A stretch of 64,000 nucleotides of DNA from Anagrus nilaparvatae (Eukaryota; Arthropoda; Insecta; Hymenoptera; Mymaridae): positions 7,649,501 through 7,713,500 of the forward strand of contig JAKSXM010000247.1 of the NCBI GenBank assembly GCA_022575985.1, written 5' to 3'. Made by a program: the position numbers and the translations under genes. The notes beneath the pieces are model-generated. The model did no database searches, was not told where the DNA came from, and was given only the letters and a program-made list of their open reading frames with translations. Positions within the stretch are counted from its first letter, which is position 1, and each line of letters starts with the position of its first letter. Positions 43,214 through 54,114 of this stretch are shown here, piece after piece.

Positions 43214-44879
43214 GTGACATACGCAAAATGTGGCGCCCAAAAAGGTTCAAGCAATAGCTTGATACGGCCTTCTATTCTGAAGGACCAGAGGTCATATTCG
43301 TTGCCTAATGTTAGCGAAGTTGGGCTTGATGACAAAGGCAAGAAAGAAGAAAATATAGAAAGATATCTCCGAGAATCAAAGTACTATAACAAGGCGTGAA
43401 TTGAAATCCACGCAAACATGGAGAGAGATATTACTCAGATCAGAGACTCAGTCAAAGTACAGAAGAACTGTAATATGACTGTCAAAAAAGGCATAGCTGA
43501 GTTTGAAAAATATTTAGCCAGGCCTAAGACAATTTTTGAACTGCAGCAGGAGCTTTTAATTGGAAAACAAAAACCCGATATTCCTATAGAGGAAGCATCA
43601 GGGGCTATGACTGGAAAAGGAAAGAAGAGGGCTTGGACTGCGTCCCAAAGCTTAAATGGAAAGGAGAATACAAAAAAGAGACCGGCGCAGAAAACGTCTC
43701 CGAAATTCCCTCTAAAAAAGACCTTCGCTAACGCGGTGACGTCTCCTCCGAAAGATAAGGATTAGGAGAGGGCTAAGGTAGCTTCTGGCCCGCAAACGCA
43801 GCCAAAGGATGCAGCTACAGACACCCTCCCTTCAGATGAGGATGATTTTGTCGCTGTTAAAAGCAAAGGTCAAAGAAAAAAGGAAAAGAAGAAAAAGAAA
43901 AAAGAGTTTTGAAAGAAAGGAGGCAGAGGCTCGTAAAAACCAAGAGCAGGAACAGAAGAAGCAGCAGGAGAAGCAGTAGCCAAAAATAACTGCAGCAGAA
44001 GCAAACCTGCGGCAGGGGGCAGAGAATAAAAGAAGAAAAAAGAAAAAGCCGCAGAAGAAGGAAGGAGATGGCGAATCTCCTCCTTCCGAGGCGACAGACA
44101 AAGGCAGGAGAAAGAAGCGTCAGAACCGGCGCATAAGGATCTCTAAGCGTAAGGAGGCTCTAATAATAAAGCCCCCTGAAGGGAAGTCTTATGCAACAGC
44201 CCTGCTGGAGATCAAAAGAGGTGTCCAACTAAAGGATTCGGAGACTGAGGTTCACCGAATCCAGAAAACCCTGGATGGCAGCGTCCTAATAGAGCTGAGC
44301 TCGTCGAAAGACCAGCAAAAACTATTAGACGCTGTCAAGACGGTCGCAGGCCCAGAAAGTACAGTCAAGGAACTGATTCCCCACCTAACCGTGGAGATCA
44401 GAAGCCTAGATGGTACTAATGGTAGCGACGAAGTGAGGCAGGTGATAAAGGAGGCAACCAAGCTGCAGAACGATGACGACATAAAAGTCGCCATCTTCAA
44501 GGCTAAGGGCACTAAGGCGGATATGGCAGTCGTAGACCTACCAGAAGCCGCCGCACTAAAATTGACCAAAAAAGGCCGGCTAAATAATGGCTGGTCTAAT
44601 TGGCAAGTGCGCTTAAGAGCCGAGGTTACACGGTGCTTTAAGTGTCTTGGTTTCGGCCACAACCAGTGGTCATGTAAGGGTTTGGACCAAAAATTTGCGT
44701 GTTTTAAATGTGGCGTTCAAGGCCACAAGTTAGAAAAATATCCTGTGGAAAAAGCAGAATGCTTCCTCTGCAGGGAAAGAGCTGACAAGGCCAAGACCGA
44801 CCACCTTTTTCCAGGATGCAGAGCATGTAAGTGTTATCGGGAGGCACTTACGGCAAGGAAGATAAAGTGTCATCGCTAA
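43214..44879 (+). pseudogene. R1-clade ORF1 (gag-like, CCHC knuckles), frameshifted
   Basis: Nucleic-acid-binding protein that packages LINE RNA. Reading pieces lie at 43214-43399, 43418-43765 and 44391-44879 in different frames with a Lys/Glu/Gln-rich linker between (43800-44120), so several indels have accumulated. The last piece has zinc knuckles: CFKCLGFGHNQWSC (C-x2-C-x4-H-x4-C), then CFKCGVQGHKLEKY with Tyr in place of the final Cys, and a third CFLC ... C-x2-C cluster. Its stop TAA (44877-44879) overlaps the ATG of ORF2 as TAATG. Confidence 0.8.
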
Positions 44880-45832
44880 TGTTCGGAGTCCTGCAAGGGA
44901 ATATGAACAAAACCATTCTTGCTGACCTTTTGCTCAATCAGCTCGCGGGCGAGACAGACTCTAGCGTCGTCTTGCTATCCGAGCCGATTCGCAATAGGAA
45001 CCAGCAATTCTGGTTAACCGATGACACAGGCCGGTGCGTTATATGGCTACGAGGTCGTGCTCAGACGTCTATGTCCCGACATGGAAAAGGCAACTGCCAC
45101 GTCTGGGCAAAGTGCGGTGATACAACTTTCATTAGTTGTTATTTGTTACCGAATTACACTATTGGGGTGTTCACCGCAAAGCTAGCCTCATTGGAGGAAA
45201 CGATAAGGGAAGTCTCTGGCAATATCATATTTGCTGGGGACTTAAATGCCAGGGCCGTGGAATGGGCAATGCCAACAACGAACCGTAGGGGAACGTTGAT
45301 CCTAGAGATGGCCGCTAAAACTGATCTGATGGTCATGAACTCTGGGAACAATCCAACCTACGTAAGGCCAGGCTTTGCTGAATCGATCCCTGACATCACT
45401 TCCAGGTTGTCAGGAAGAGTGGGTGGTTGGAGTGTGATTGATGGAGCCAATGGCAGCCATATTAACATCACCTTCAAAGTGCGTGATAGGGTCGTTAATC
45501 GGCCCCCGTACAAAAAGTGCCCACTAAGCTGGAATGTGTCAAAGATGGACGAGGACAGATTTGTGGATTATCTTCGCGAAGAGTTCTCGTCTAATCCAGC
45601 CTGGTATAGAGGACCGACCACCCCGCGAGAGGCAGAGACTCTTGTCAAGAGGGTAACTGCTCTTCTGAGGGGAGCTTGTGATGCCTCTATGCCGCGTAAA
45701 CGGCCCTGGAAGGGTAATAGAAACGTGTACTGGTACAATGAAGCATTTGCGGAGCTTAGACGGGTATGTCACGGTGCTTCGCAGAAGACGGCAAAGAGCG
45801 CATGGCCGCCCAGAGCTGGCTACGCGCTCTGA
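44879..45832 (+). pseudogene. R1-clade ORF2, apurinic-type endonuclease domain
   Basis: Nicks the target DNA for retrotransposition. ATG at 44879 overlaps the ORF1 stop (TAATG). APE-type motifs in order: LQGNMNK (Asn), LSEPIRN (Glu), FAGDLNARAVEW (Asp/Asn), PTYVRPG, SIPDITS (Asp) and a terminal GSHINITF where the family has SDH, so the Asp before the catalytic His is Ser here. The frame ends at 45830-45832, but homology continues in the frame of 45678-46229 after about 45790; a frameshift separates endonuclease from RT. An earlier non-ATG opening at 44831 lies inside ORF1 and was not used. Confidence 0.85.
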
Positions 45833-46233
45833 AGAGTACAAGGAAGCCAAGCATAGGCTGGCAAAAGCTAACCGCCTCAGAAAGGCGCGCTGTCTTCGGT
45901 CCCTAAGAGATGATGTCAACAGCGACCCGTGGGGCCTGGGATATAAGGTTGTCATGGGCAACTTTAAGTCCGGATGTGACAACACGATGGATGAAGCAGC
46001 GACCAAAAAAATAGTGGACGCTCTCTTCCCGGATCATCCAAACCAACAACACCCTGCTTTAGATGTCCCGAGAGAGCAAGTTTCGCTATTTATCGAGGCG
46101 GAGATGCTTCAGGCAATTAGGTCAATGAAAAACGGGAAAGTGCCAGGACCAGACGGAATATCCGCGGAAGCCCTGAAGGTGGCTGCAAAGGTAATCCCTG
46201 ATCTCCTGCTTGGCATGTTTAACGCGTGACTCG
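45790..46233 (+). pseudogene. R1-clade ORF2, linker and start of RT
   Basis: Continues ORF2 after the frameshift: ATRSEEYKEAKHRLAKAN is the linker, and IRSMKNGKVPGPDGISAEAL is the classic start of LINE RT. The frame runs into TGA at 46227-46229, in the place of a normal codon, and is cut at 46233 by the hAT-type MITE. The target duplication of that insertion (GTGACTCG) carries the TGA, so the nonsense change may predate the insertion. Confidence 0.85.
46226..46233. repeat. Target-site duplication GTGACTCG, left
   Basis: The same 8 bp occur at 47457-47464. An 8-bp duplication is the hAT superfamily signature. Confidence 0.85.
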
Positions 46234-47456
46234 TAGAGGTGGACGAGACTGCGAGACCAGTATCGGTCTCGTCTCGGTCTCGTCTCGATTTCGAGACGTG
46301 ACCTCGATTTCGAGATGAGACCGAGACGAGAGCATTTGTAGAAAATTCGGGACGAGACGAGACATTCACATCGAGACTCTCGGGAAGTTATTAATACATT
46401 TAGTTAATTTAAATTTTTACAATAAGTAAAAAGGCATTAAAATTAATATTCTTATTAAGACTGTGTACTTAAAAAATAGTTATAATTATAGTTTTCTTTG
46501 ATTTATCACTGCATAAATTTTCTTAAACATTAAGTTTTATTTGATGATACATTATTAACAGTATATTATTATTTACCTTAAATTTCCACCTCGATCTCAT
46601 TATCTTTTAAGGCTTTAAAAAGTATATGGGCTAAATCTTTTTCTGGTCAGCGGCCAGAAAGCATGTATTTCCCGGACGCTGCGCGTCCAACAAAGACGTG
46701 TTTTCTCGCCACTGACGCAGAAAAATCGTATACGACCCTGGGCCATAAAAAATGAATGCCCCAAATCGCAGTTTACCATCCTCGGCTTCGCCTCGGAAGG
46801 TAATTTACGTGCGATTTGGGCCATTTTTTATTTTTCTGGCCATGGATCGTAATAAACTATTCCTGAATGTTTGGCTCTGAATGCTTAGCTGATAGTATAA
46901 ATTCTAAAGTTATTGAACGTAAAATCCAGTTTTCATCAATAAAATATGGGCTGTTATTCCGTAAAAGGATTCAGTTTTATGATCAACTAATCAACCATCA
47001 AATAATATCAATAATAATCAACTGTCAAAGATAATTTAGAAACATTATTATTTTAAGTCGTAAAAATACGTTACAGTAATTTATTGCAGATAAAAATTTT
47101 TTTTTCAAATGTATACAATTTTAATCAATAACAATATTTTTTTATTTATAATTTTACAAAAGAATAACTGCTTGATAAAAATTGTCAGGTTATTTTATTA
47201 ACCATAAAAGAAACTCAGCTCAGAGGGCGCTTTAGTCTCACAGGAATTTATAAGTTTGTAATTGTTTGTATATAAATAGTTGACAATTTTATTTTTATAA
47301 TTTTCCTAAAGAAAAACTTTAATTTTTTCAAGACTTTCTCGAAAACGATACGAGATCGAGACGAGACCGAGACGAGACCGAGACGAGACTGCAAAATTTC
47401 GAAATTTCCGATACCGAGACGAGACAAGCCTAAAGTCTCGGTATCGTCCACCTCTT
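46234..47456. mobile_element. Non-autonomous hAT-type element, 1.2 kb
   Basis: Terminal inverted repeats TAGAGGTGGAC and (reverse-complemented) AAGAGGTGGAC, flanked by GTGACTCG on both sides, interrupt the LINE RT precisely. Subterminal regions carry many GAGACGAG repeats in inverted orientation (46245-46380 and 47345-47440). The middle is AT-rich, holds a copy of the long hairpin element (46640-46855) and has no transposase. Younger than the LINE. Confidence 0.9.
46640..46855. mobile_element. Long hairpin MITE-like element, copy 2
   Basis: Second copy of the unit at 16665-16870, nested in the hAT-type element. 46756-46825 is identical to 16763-16832 over 70 bp, including the CTCGGCTTCGCCTCGG tip. 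The preceding part forms its own small hairpin (TCTGGTCAGCGGCCAGA). The outer flanks differ from copy 1. Confidence 0.85.
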
Positions 47457-47464
47457 GTGACTCG
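47457..47464. repeat. Target-site duplication GTGACTCG, right
   Basis: Matches 46226-46233; the LINE frame resumes immediately after it. Confidence 0.85.
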
Positions 47465-48787
47465 TGGCAGGCGCCTTTCCAAGGGACTGGAAAGTGGCCC
47501 GTCTGGCTCTCATAAGCAAGGGAAAGGGTGAACCAGGATCTCCATCATCTTACAGACCATTGTGTATGTTAAATACCATTGGCAAGGTGATGGAGAGCAT
47601 GGTCAGAGGAAGATTTCGGCAGGCAATTAGTGGGACGATATGTTGCACGACCCTCGAGCAGGTATTCAGATTTCCGGATTATCAGAGAAATATAGTCAGA
47701 GATTACCTCAGGGACCGATACCTGGGCTGGGACACGCTTGATGGCATAAGAGGTAAAGTATTAAGTGCAGGCATAGCGCAGGGTTCAGTTCTGGGCCCTG
47801 ATCTGTGGAATGCCTCTTACGACGGCTAGCTAAAGCTTGAGCTTCCGGATGGATGCTCCATGATCGGATACGCAGATGATGTTGCTCTAACCATAACAGC
47901 TCGAGAGACAGAGGACCAGCAGAATACCTTGGATGAGGCCATGCGCCTTATCAATAGCTGGATGTCGGATCACGGACTAAGACTGACAGTTCCGAAAACG
48001 GAAATTGTCCTTCTGACCCGGAGAAGGGTTGATACCATATTCGGCGTCAGCTTTGATGACGGAGGTAATCCCCTTATGATCCAGACCAAACCATCGGTCA
48101 AATATTTGGGGGTCTTCTTGGATAACAAGTTGACCTACATTAGACAATTCCTGCAGGCCTGTGAAAAGGCTGGCTGGGTGACAAAGGCCCTCTCGTGGCT
48201 GATGACGATCATCGGCGGTCCTAGATCAGAGAAGAGGAGGCTGTTGATGACGACAGTCAACTCCTTCTTGCTCTACGGTGCAGAGGTGTGGGCGGACAAT
48301 GTCCGCATAAAAAAGTACTGCAAAAAACTAAAGGCAGTACAAAGGCAGGGGGCGCTTCAAATCGCTTGCTCGTACAAGACAGTATCAGAGCTAGCGATCC
48401 AGGTGGTGGCTCGGGTGATACCCATCGATCTGCTTGCCTTGGAAAGGCAGGCGATCTATAACCGTGAATTGGAATCCACACAATGGAATGCTGGCAGTAT
48501 AGGTGGAATGGTAACCCGAGGGGACGTTGGACGCACCGCCTTATCATCGATTTGGAAAGCTAGATGAACCGTGATCATGGGGAGGTAGACTTCTACCTCA
48601 CACAGTTCCTAATTGGTCACGGTTATTTCCGCGATATGCTTTTCAAGTGGCGCAAGGTAACATCTCCGGAATGCTTGCATTGCCCGGGCGAGCTGGATAC
48701 TGGATTGGGTGTCCTCGCTTCGCTGAAGGGCGACCGCCCTTCGGTGAATGGTGGCCGGAAGGAGTCGTCCAGGAAATGCTGTGCAGC
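47465..48787 (+). pseudogene. R1-clade ORF2, RT core and C-terminus (copy B)
   Basis: Resumes after the MITE with GAFPRDWKVARLALISKGKG. Compared with copy A, about 60-70 residues are missing between RFRQAI and LEQVF, removing RT motif A and its catalytic Asp. AGIAQGSVLGPDLWN and YADDVALTI are present, with a stop between them near 47827. The connection domain continues to about 48540, changes frame, and reaches the finger region CLHCPGELDT near 48670-48700, where it breaks again. Homology stops near 48787. GC-rich against AT-rich flanks. Confidence 0.9.
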
Positions 48788-48868
48788 AAAAATTCATATT
48801 TTATTACAAAAGTCTATAATATTTTTAAAAAATTTTTTTTTAATTTACATTTTTTATATCTTATTATA

Positions 48869-49055
48869 CATTAAAAAATTCCGGCTGCGGCAAGCGGAAT
48901 TCCGATTGTGGTCATCCGATTTTTTTGTATCAAAAAAACAATTTTTTTTTCAAATTTTCTTTATGTTTTAAATTATTTAAAACGATTTAAAAGAAAAAAA
49001 CATTATAGCGACCACAATAGGATTTTAGTTACCGGAAACGGATTTTTTTTCAGTT
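48869..49055. mobile_element. Hairpin MITE-like element
   Basis: CCGATTGTGGTCATCCG on the left pairs with GCGACCACAATAGGATTT on the right, and AATTCCGGCTGCGG with the sequence around TTACCGGAAACGGATT. Arms are about 45 bp, diverged. A related single-arm motif (CGCTAGTGGCTATTTT) follows at 49170. Confidence 0.6.
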
Positions 49056-49189
49056 TAAACATTTAACATTAAAATTAATTGTAAAATATTATCATTCATT
49101 CAATTTAAGGTACTTGTAAAAAAAGTACACTGAAAAAAAATCCTCTAACGGCAAACGTAATTTCGCTAGTGGCTATTTTAGTGGAATTT

Positions 49190-49370
49190 TTTTTCTTCTC
49201 AAACGATTGCAAATGACTTGAAACGTAAAGAAAATTAAAAAAAAATTTTTTGTATTCTTTTTTAAAATAATTTTTTAAGTCCCATCACACCGATACACGC
49301 ATATCCCAAGTAACCAGAATTTCTTTTTAATTTTCTTTACATTTCGAGTAATTTGCACTCGTTTGATGAT
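49190..49370. mobile_element. Second small hairpin element
   Basis: CTCAAACGATTGCAAATGAC and GAAACGTAAAGAAAATTAAA pair with TTTTTAATTTTCTTTACATT and AGTAATTTGCACTCGTTTGA. Arms about 55 bp, about 70 bp apart. Confidence 0.65.
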
Positions 49371-49664
49371 ATTTTTTTGTAGAACATTTTTTCAATTTAT
49401 AGGATATTTAAGATAACACAGCTAAGAAACTTTAAAAAAAATTTTAATACTTTTAACTTTTAACTTTTTAAAATACACTATTAAGTTTTTCTAGCGCATA
49501 AAAAAGTTATTAATATATTTTCACTTTTTCACTTAATTCCAATTTTTAATAAATAATCAAATATTTTTTGTCTATTTTTGGGTTTCATAAAACGACAAAG
49601 TTCTTGAACATCATTATATTTATCCCGACTTATTCCAGAAAAGCTAACTTTTTTTTTCACTTTA

Positions 49665-51202
49665 TCATCCAACTTTAATAACTGCTAATTTATGCTTGAC
49701 TGCTTCGTCATTATATTTGCAATAAGTAGAAATTGCACCATTCTTCTCGTATAATAATCGACGTTGTTTACTAATTTTTATTTCTCTTTGCTGTTTTTGA
49801 GATAAAGATGGAAAAATTTCCTCGTAATCGATGATCTCATATTTATCATCACGAACAATAATGAATGGGGGATTCCGTGAAAGCCTTATTATATCTTCAT
49901 ACTTTTCCACCGTATCAATTGTTTCTACTTTGATTGTAGGAATGCCCCACAACTGGAAACAAGTGTTCTATCACAACTCCAAGTTTTTCCGCCAAGCTGG
50001 AGAAAAATTGCAAAAACAAATAATTTTTGTTTTGCCCACCACAACTATCAGACATCAATATAATTTTTTTATGTTTATCTGGTATGTATTCTTTTAGAAT
50101 GGTGAAGAATACAAAATTTATTACGGTCGTACTACCTTTTTTTGCGAAACCTTCTAACAAGAAGAATATTAGCTGTTGTCTTTCTCGTTACTATCTGGAT
50201 TTTTTCCGCTTTCATTAAAAACATGCACATTAAAAATAAAAAGCCACAATAACCTACTGTAATATTGTGCATTAACTATTAATTTTGGTCGTGCTAAATT
50301 TTGCACAAAATCACATTCAATGCATAAATTTGATTCTTCCGCTAGATATTTTTTTTTCAAATCTCGATAATTTTGCACTTCATTTATATGATTAATGTAG
50401 TCAATATTTTCTAAAACATTATTAATTTTGTACTCGTAGCAAAAATTACAAATATCTGACCTTGGCCGCCCAATTGCATACTTCATATTAAATTTAAAAA
50501 ATATAATGTAAGTACCCATACTTATTGGTGGTTCTTCGTCACCATTTATTAATACCTGATAAAAATCAAAAAATTGTAAGTACATTTCTTTTAAGCTAAG
50601 TGAAGGATCTTCAAAATAATTTATTGTTGTATTTTCCCTTCGGTAATGTAATAGGTCATTAGGCACTGATTCGCAATGAATTTTTATCGCTTTTGCTAGG
50701 CTACTATCTAAAATCTTGCAATGGTCATACTTTCCTCTTAAATCCAGCAAGCTTTCATTAAATTTAAGTTTATTTTAAACTGTTTTAATTCTACCAATAG
50801 AAATTTTCATGACACGAGACAAAAATTCTCGACAAACGACTACATAAGAATCTTTTTTTGAAAACAAGTATGTCCATGTTACCTTTTATGTGCACCTAAT
50901 TTAATTTGTTTTGCTTTTTTGAATTTCAGTAATGAACTTAGAAAAAGATTTTGGAGACCATAATCCCCATGCATCCAAAATTCATTGAAACAATTTTCTT
51001 GTTGTTCTACCGAAATTATACTAAAACAACGTTTTGTTGCACAACATTCAACTACCGGCTCAAAAATTTTCTCTGGTACATCCTTTCCAGATTTTGAAAT
51101 ATAAGGCGAATCATTGTTACGTAAATATTTTGCTATATTTCTTTTCCAGGTTTCAGGATTTCTGGTCCGTTTTGTGCCTAATTTTTTATTTTTAATTTTC
51201 AT
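49665..51202 (-). pseudogene. Decayed transposase-like gene of the SDSCGGQNKN family
   Basis: Four pieces on the minus strand in shifted frames: 50879-51202, about 50169-50870 (one in-frame stop near 50770), 49915-50160 and 49665-49952. In order: a basic N-terminus with RNPETWKRNIAK and a degenerate Cys cluster (VECCATKRC) plus FNEFWMHGDYGLQN; HYRRENTTINYF; AIGRPRSDICNFCYEYK (zinc-like C-x2-C); then KKIILMSDSCGGQNKN, the family hallmark with a likely catalytic Asp, and FPVVGHSYN. I recall this arrangement from an arthropod/cnidarian transposon-derived family annotated DUF7869-like, possibly Sola-related; the exact family is uncertain. At least three frame breaks make it non-functional. No terminal repeats identified. 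Confidence 0.65.
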
Positions 51203-51670
51203 TTTTATAAAATAAATTGAACCGTACTTAATAAAAGTTTTTAAGAAACTGAATAATCTTTATAAATTTTAATATAATTGTAGCATTATTTTTTTTTTAT
51301 CTTTAACCCTTGAAAAAAGAATACAACTTAAATTGATATCCAAGTAAACAATAATTTTCGATAAAAAAAGGATTTCCCAAAAAAATATCTAAAATAAAAT
51401 AATTTTTCTCTTTGAATCTGAGGCTTAAATTAAATAAAACAAAGTTAGGTAATTATTATAGATAAAATGGGTTGCTTTATTATTATTATTATTATTTTTC
51501 AAGTTTGATAAATAATTCAAAATAATAGGTCAACGCGTAGACAAAATAAAAAAATTTATATTAAACACATGAGTTTATAATAATTTTTGAATAAAACAGC
51601 TAAACTTTGCATAATATATTTTCAAAAAATTAAACGATTACAACTTGTTAATTATTTGGGTCATAAATTG
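51203..51670. other. AT-rich stretch upstream of the transposase relic
   Basis: Contains a (TTA)n run near 51477-51500. No other feature seen. Confidence 0.5.
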
Positions 51671-51871
51671 CTGTTTTCCCAGGTCTGGGCAACTTCGGTC
51701 AAAATTCTGTTAAGTTAAATTGAAGTAGGGGTACGCAAATAGAATTATTGATTCAATCATTCAGTATTGAATTATCGCTAATTGTTTATAAAAAAAAGTT
51801 CAAATATTTATTAACAGCTAGCTATAACTCGTTACTGACGACCGAAATTGCCCAGGTCTGAGAAAAGTGGC
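51671..51871. mobile_element. Short MITE with CCCAGGTCTGGGCAAC ends
   Basis: CCCAGGTCTGGGCAACTTCG at 51678 is mirrored by CGAAATTGCCCAGGTCTGAG ending 51862 (about 20 of 23 bases pair), and the outer ten bases pair loosely. About 140 bp of AT-rich DNA lie between. Non-coding. Confidence 0.7.
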
Positions 51872-52009
51872 ATTTCTGAACCCCAAAAAATTAACGAATT
51901 TTTACGTCATTTTTGCTTAAACAAAAGAAAATTTTTATTTTTTTTTTGTACTTTTTTGATAAATCACGCAAATTATCGGTATTTAATTATAATACAATTT
52001 TCAAGGATT

Positions 52010-52815
52010 TAGATGACCTGATTGCGATTTGACAGCTGCCCTTCCAATTTTAATTTTTTTCTTTATTATTAGCCAGCCATTTCTTATTTATTTTCTGAAC
52101 TCTCTAAATAAGCCTAAGAAATATTTTTTTAAAAAAGTATACCAAAGAAAAAAAAAGTAAAATTTCCTGCCTTATCCAAATCTGTCCATATTTTTTCGAA
52201 ATAACATAAAACTAAAAGAAAATTTCAAATCTCAAAAACAGTTACATTTTCAATTTTTTTTTTTTTTAAATGTATTTTCCCGTATATATTATGGTGTTAA
52301 AATCCTTTTTTGTCATATTTGCTTTTTAAGTGCTTAAAAACCGATTTTAAGCTCAAAAAACTGATTTTAAAAATACTTTATTTTTTGAATTTTCTGATTT
52401 TCCCACTTTCCCTGACAGAAAATGAAGATTCTGACTTGATTTTCGGATTTCTCGGGAAATTTCACCCTCGAAACCCTTCTGGGTATAATTTTAGAGTCCT
52501 CAGTGAGGCTGTAAAAAAAAGAAAAAAAAAGTAACCTGCTAAAATCAAACGAATAAATAGAATAAAAATTGAAAATTTCCTTTAGATTTTCCAATTATCC
52601 GAGTTTTCCTAAGGTTTTTACGAAAAAATATTGCCAGATTCAGATCCAGTGAAAAAGTTTACTACCTAAAAGTTTAATACTTTACTGTATAATAGAAAAT
52701 ATTTTTTAGGCTTATTTATAAGGCTTTCAGAAAATTAAAAAAGAAACGGCTGGCTAAAAATGCGAAAAATATCAAAATTGGAAAAACAGCTGCCAAATTG
52801 CAACCAGGCTACCCA
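52010..52815. mobile_element. Foldback element with about 200-bp inverted arms
   Basis: GATTGCGATTTGACAGCTGC, TTAGCCAGCCATTTCTTATT and AATAAGCCTAAGAAATATTT on the left match, inverted, AAATATTTTTTAGGCTTATT, AAGAAACGGCTGGCTAA and GCAGCTGTTT-type sequence ending near 52812. The inner arms also pair (TCTGTCCATATTTTTTCG with CGAAAAAATATTGCCAGA). Middle part has no convincing gene. The ends carry a GACAGCTGCC motif like the palindrome arms at 1-8400. Confidence 0.8.
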
Positions 52816-53610
52816 GTGTCTTGAAAGTTGGACAGTGACTATAATATTTTTACATACCAAATACAGTGTAATCGGTATTTTTTAAATTGAAGACATATCG
52901 ATCTCAGACTTAGGTAAAAATAGTTAAGAACTACCGAAATTAATTTAATTTTTTTTTTTAATTTTAATTTCATGTAAACAGTGTGTTTAGTTTGTTTTGT
53001 TCTTAACTTTTTGGGTTCATTGATAAAAAATAAAAAAATATATTTTTTATTTGACATTTCATTTAAAAATTTTTTTGTTCGAAACTAAATTTTTAAGTTA
53101 TTGATTTAAAAAATCAAAACTTTAAAATTTATTTTAATTCAGGGCAATTTAAAAAATTTAAGCTGTCCAAAGGGTTTTTGTCTTATTTTTCAGTAGGCTA
53201 CATTTATTTGATATTTTTTTTATGTATTTTAAATTATTTTGTTATTATTTAATGTGTGGTCTATTTTAGCGTAAATTATCTAAAGGCGTCCAACTAAGGG
53301 GTAACTAAAACTAATTAAATGAATGCATTATAAAAAATATGTTAGTAAACTATAAAATTAAAATAATTTTTTATTTAAAAAACTTTTTTTTATAAAATAG
53401 ATAAAAATCATTAAAATTAAAAAAAAATTTGGTAATTTAAAAAATGTAATCTTATTTTGATATTATCAAATTGTGTAATATAAAAATAAGATTATATTTA
53501 AAGAATTTCCAAAAAATTTATTTTTAACAAAAGACGAAACAAAATATAATCCTCTCTGTTATATGTACAAGGCATACGTACGGCCTCCAAAAACATCTGC
53601 CTGCGCGATT
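52816..53610. other. AT-rich non-coding stretch
   Basis: No repeat match or frame that I can support. Confidence 0.5.
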
Positions 53611-53613
53611 ACA

Positions 53614-53713
53614 TATACCGGGTGAAACGCAATTGTCGCGGTTATTTACATTGCTTTGATATATACTAGCAATGTAAAAATCCACGGTAATTGCGTTCCA
53701 CCCGGTATACGGT
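53614..53713. mobile_element. About 100-bp near-perfect hairpin, TATACCGGGTG ends
   Basis: TATACCGGGTGAAACGCAAT on the left and ATTGCGTTCCACCCGGTATA on the right, with TTTACATTGCT / AGCAATGTAAA inside, pair over about 43 bp each around a 12-bp loop. The terminal TA could be the target duplication of a Tc1/mariner-type MITE. Confidence 0.85.
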
Positions 53714-54114
53714 CCTGGATTTTAAACTTTCCCTCTCTCTATATAAAATTCTATAAGCAATTAGTGCATTGGAGTGCTCATATAAGAATTTTAAATATAA
53801 TTTTTAAAACAGATTAATATTTTATAATTATAATTATACATAAAATAAAATAAATATTTTTCAATTTTTTTATACATTAATTTGGGTATAAGTTAGTTCG
53901 TAATATCAAAATTCTTATTTTACATTTTTCTTTTTAATCTGTGACAATATAATAATAAAAAACGCTTTAAAATTATAATACGATTAGTATTTAGTCAAAA
54001 TTGTGCACAAAATCTATGTATGCACTTTTTTAAATTATTATTATTTTTATATTCATTATTAATTTATATAAGACTTTTTTAAGACTTTTTTTATTTTGGT
54101 TTTTATACTTTATG
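53714..54114. other. AT-rich spacer
   Basis: Includes the inverse (53750-53785) of a 35-bp block at 42813-42846. Nothing else recognised. Confidence 0.5.

Larger units (their letters stand above)
43170..48787 (+). mobile_element. R1-clade LINE, long but broken copy (copy B)
   Basis: Higher GC than its surroundings from about 43170. Contains gag-like ORF1, an endonuclease and RT in order, and ends abruptly near 48787 inside the C-terminal part of ORF2. A hAT-type MITE sits in the RT (46234-47456). Frameshifts in ORF1, near 45790 and near 48690, a nonsense codon at the MITE site, and a deletion of about 60-70 codons near 47630 show that it is dead. Protein identity to copy A (18746-20396) is very high. 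Confidence 0.9.

Noticed and set aside
43832..44101. 89-codon minus-strand ORF, Phe/Ser/Cys-rich
   Set aside because: Antisense shadow of the Lys/Glu-rich linker of LINE ORF1.
44252..44662. 136-codon minus-strand ORF
   Set aside because: Antisense to the gag-like ORF1 with its zinc knuckles; no domain of its own.
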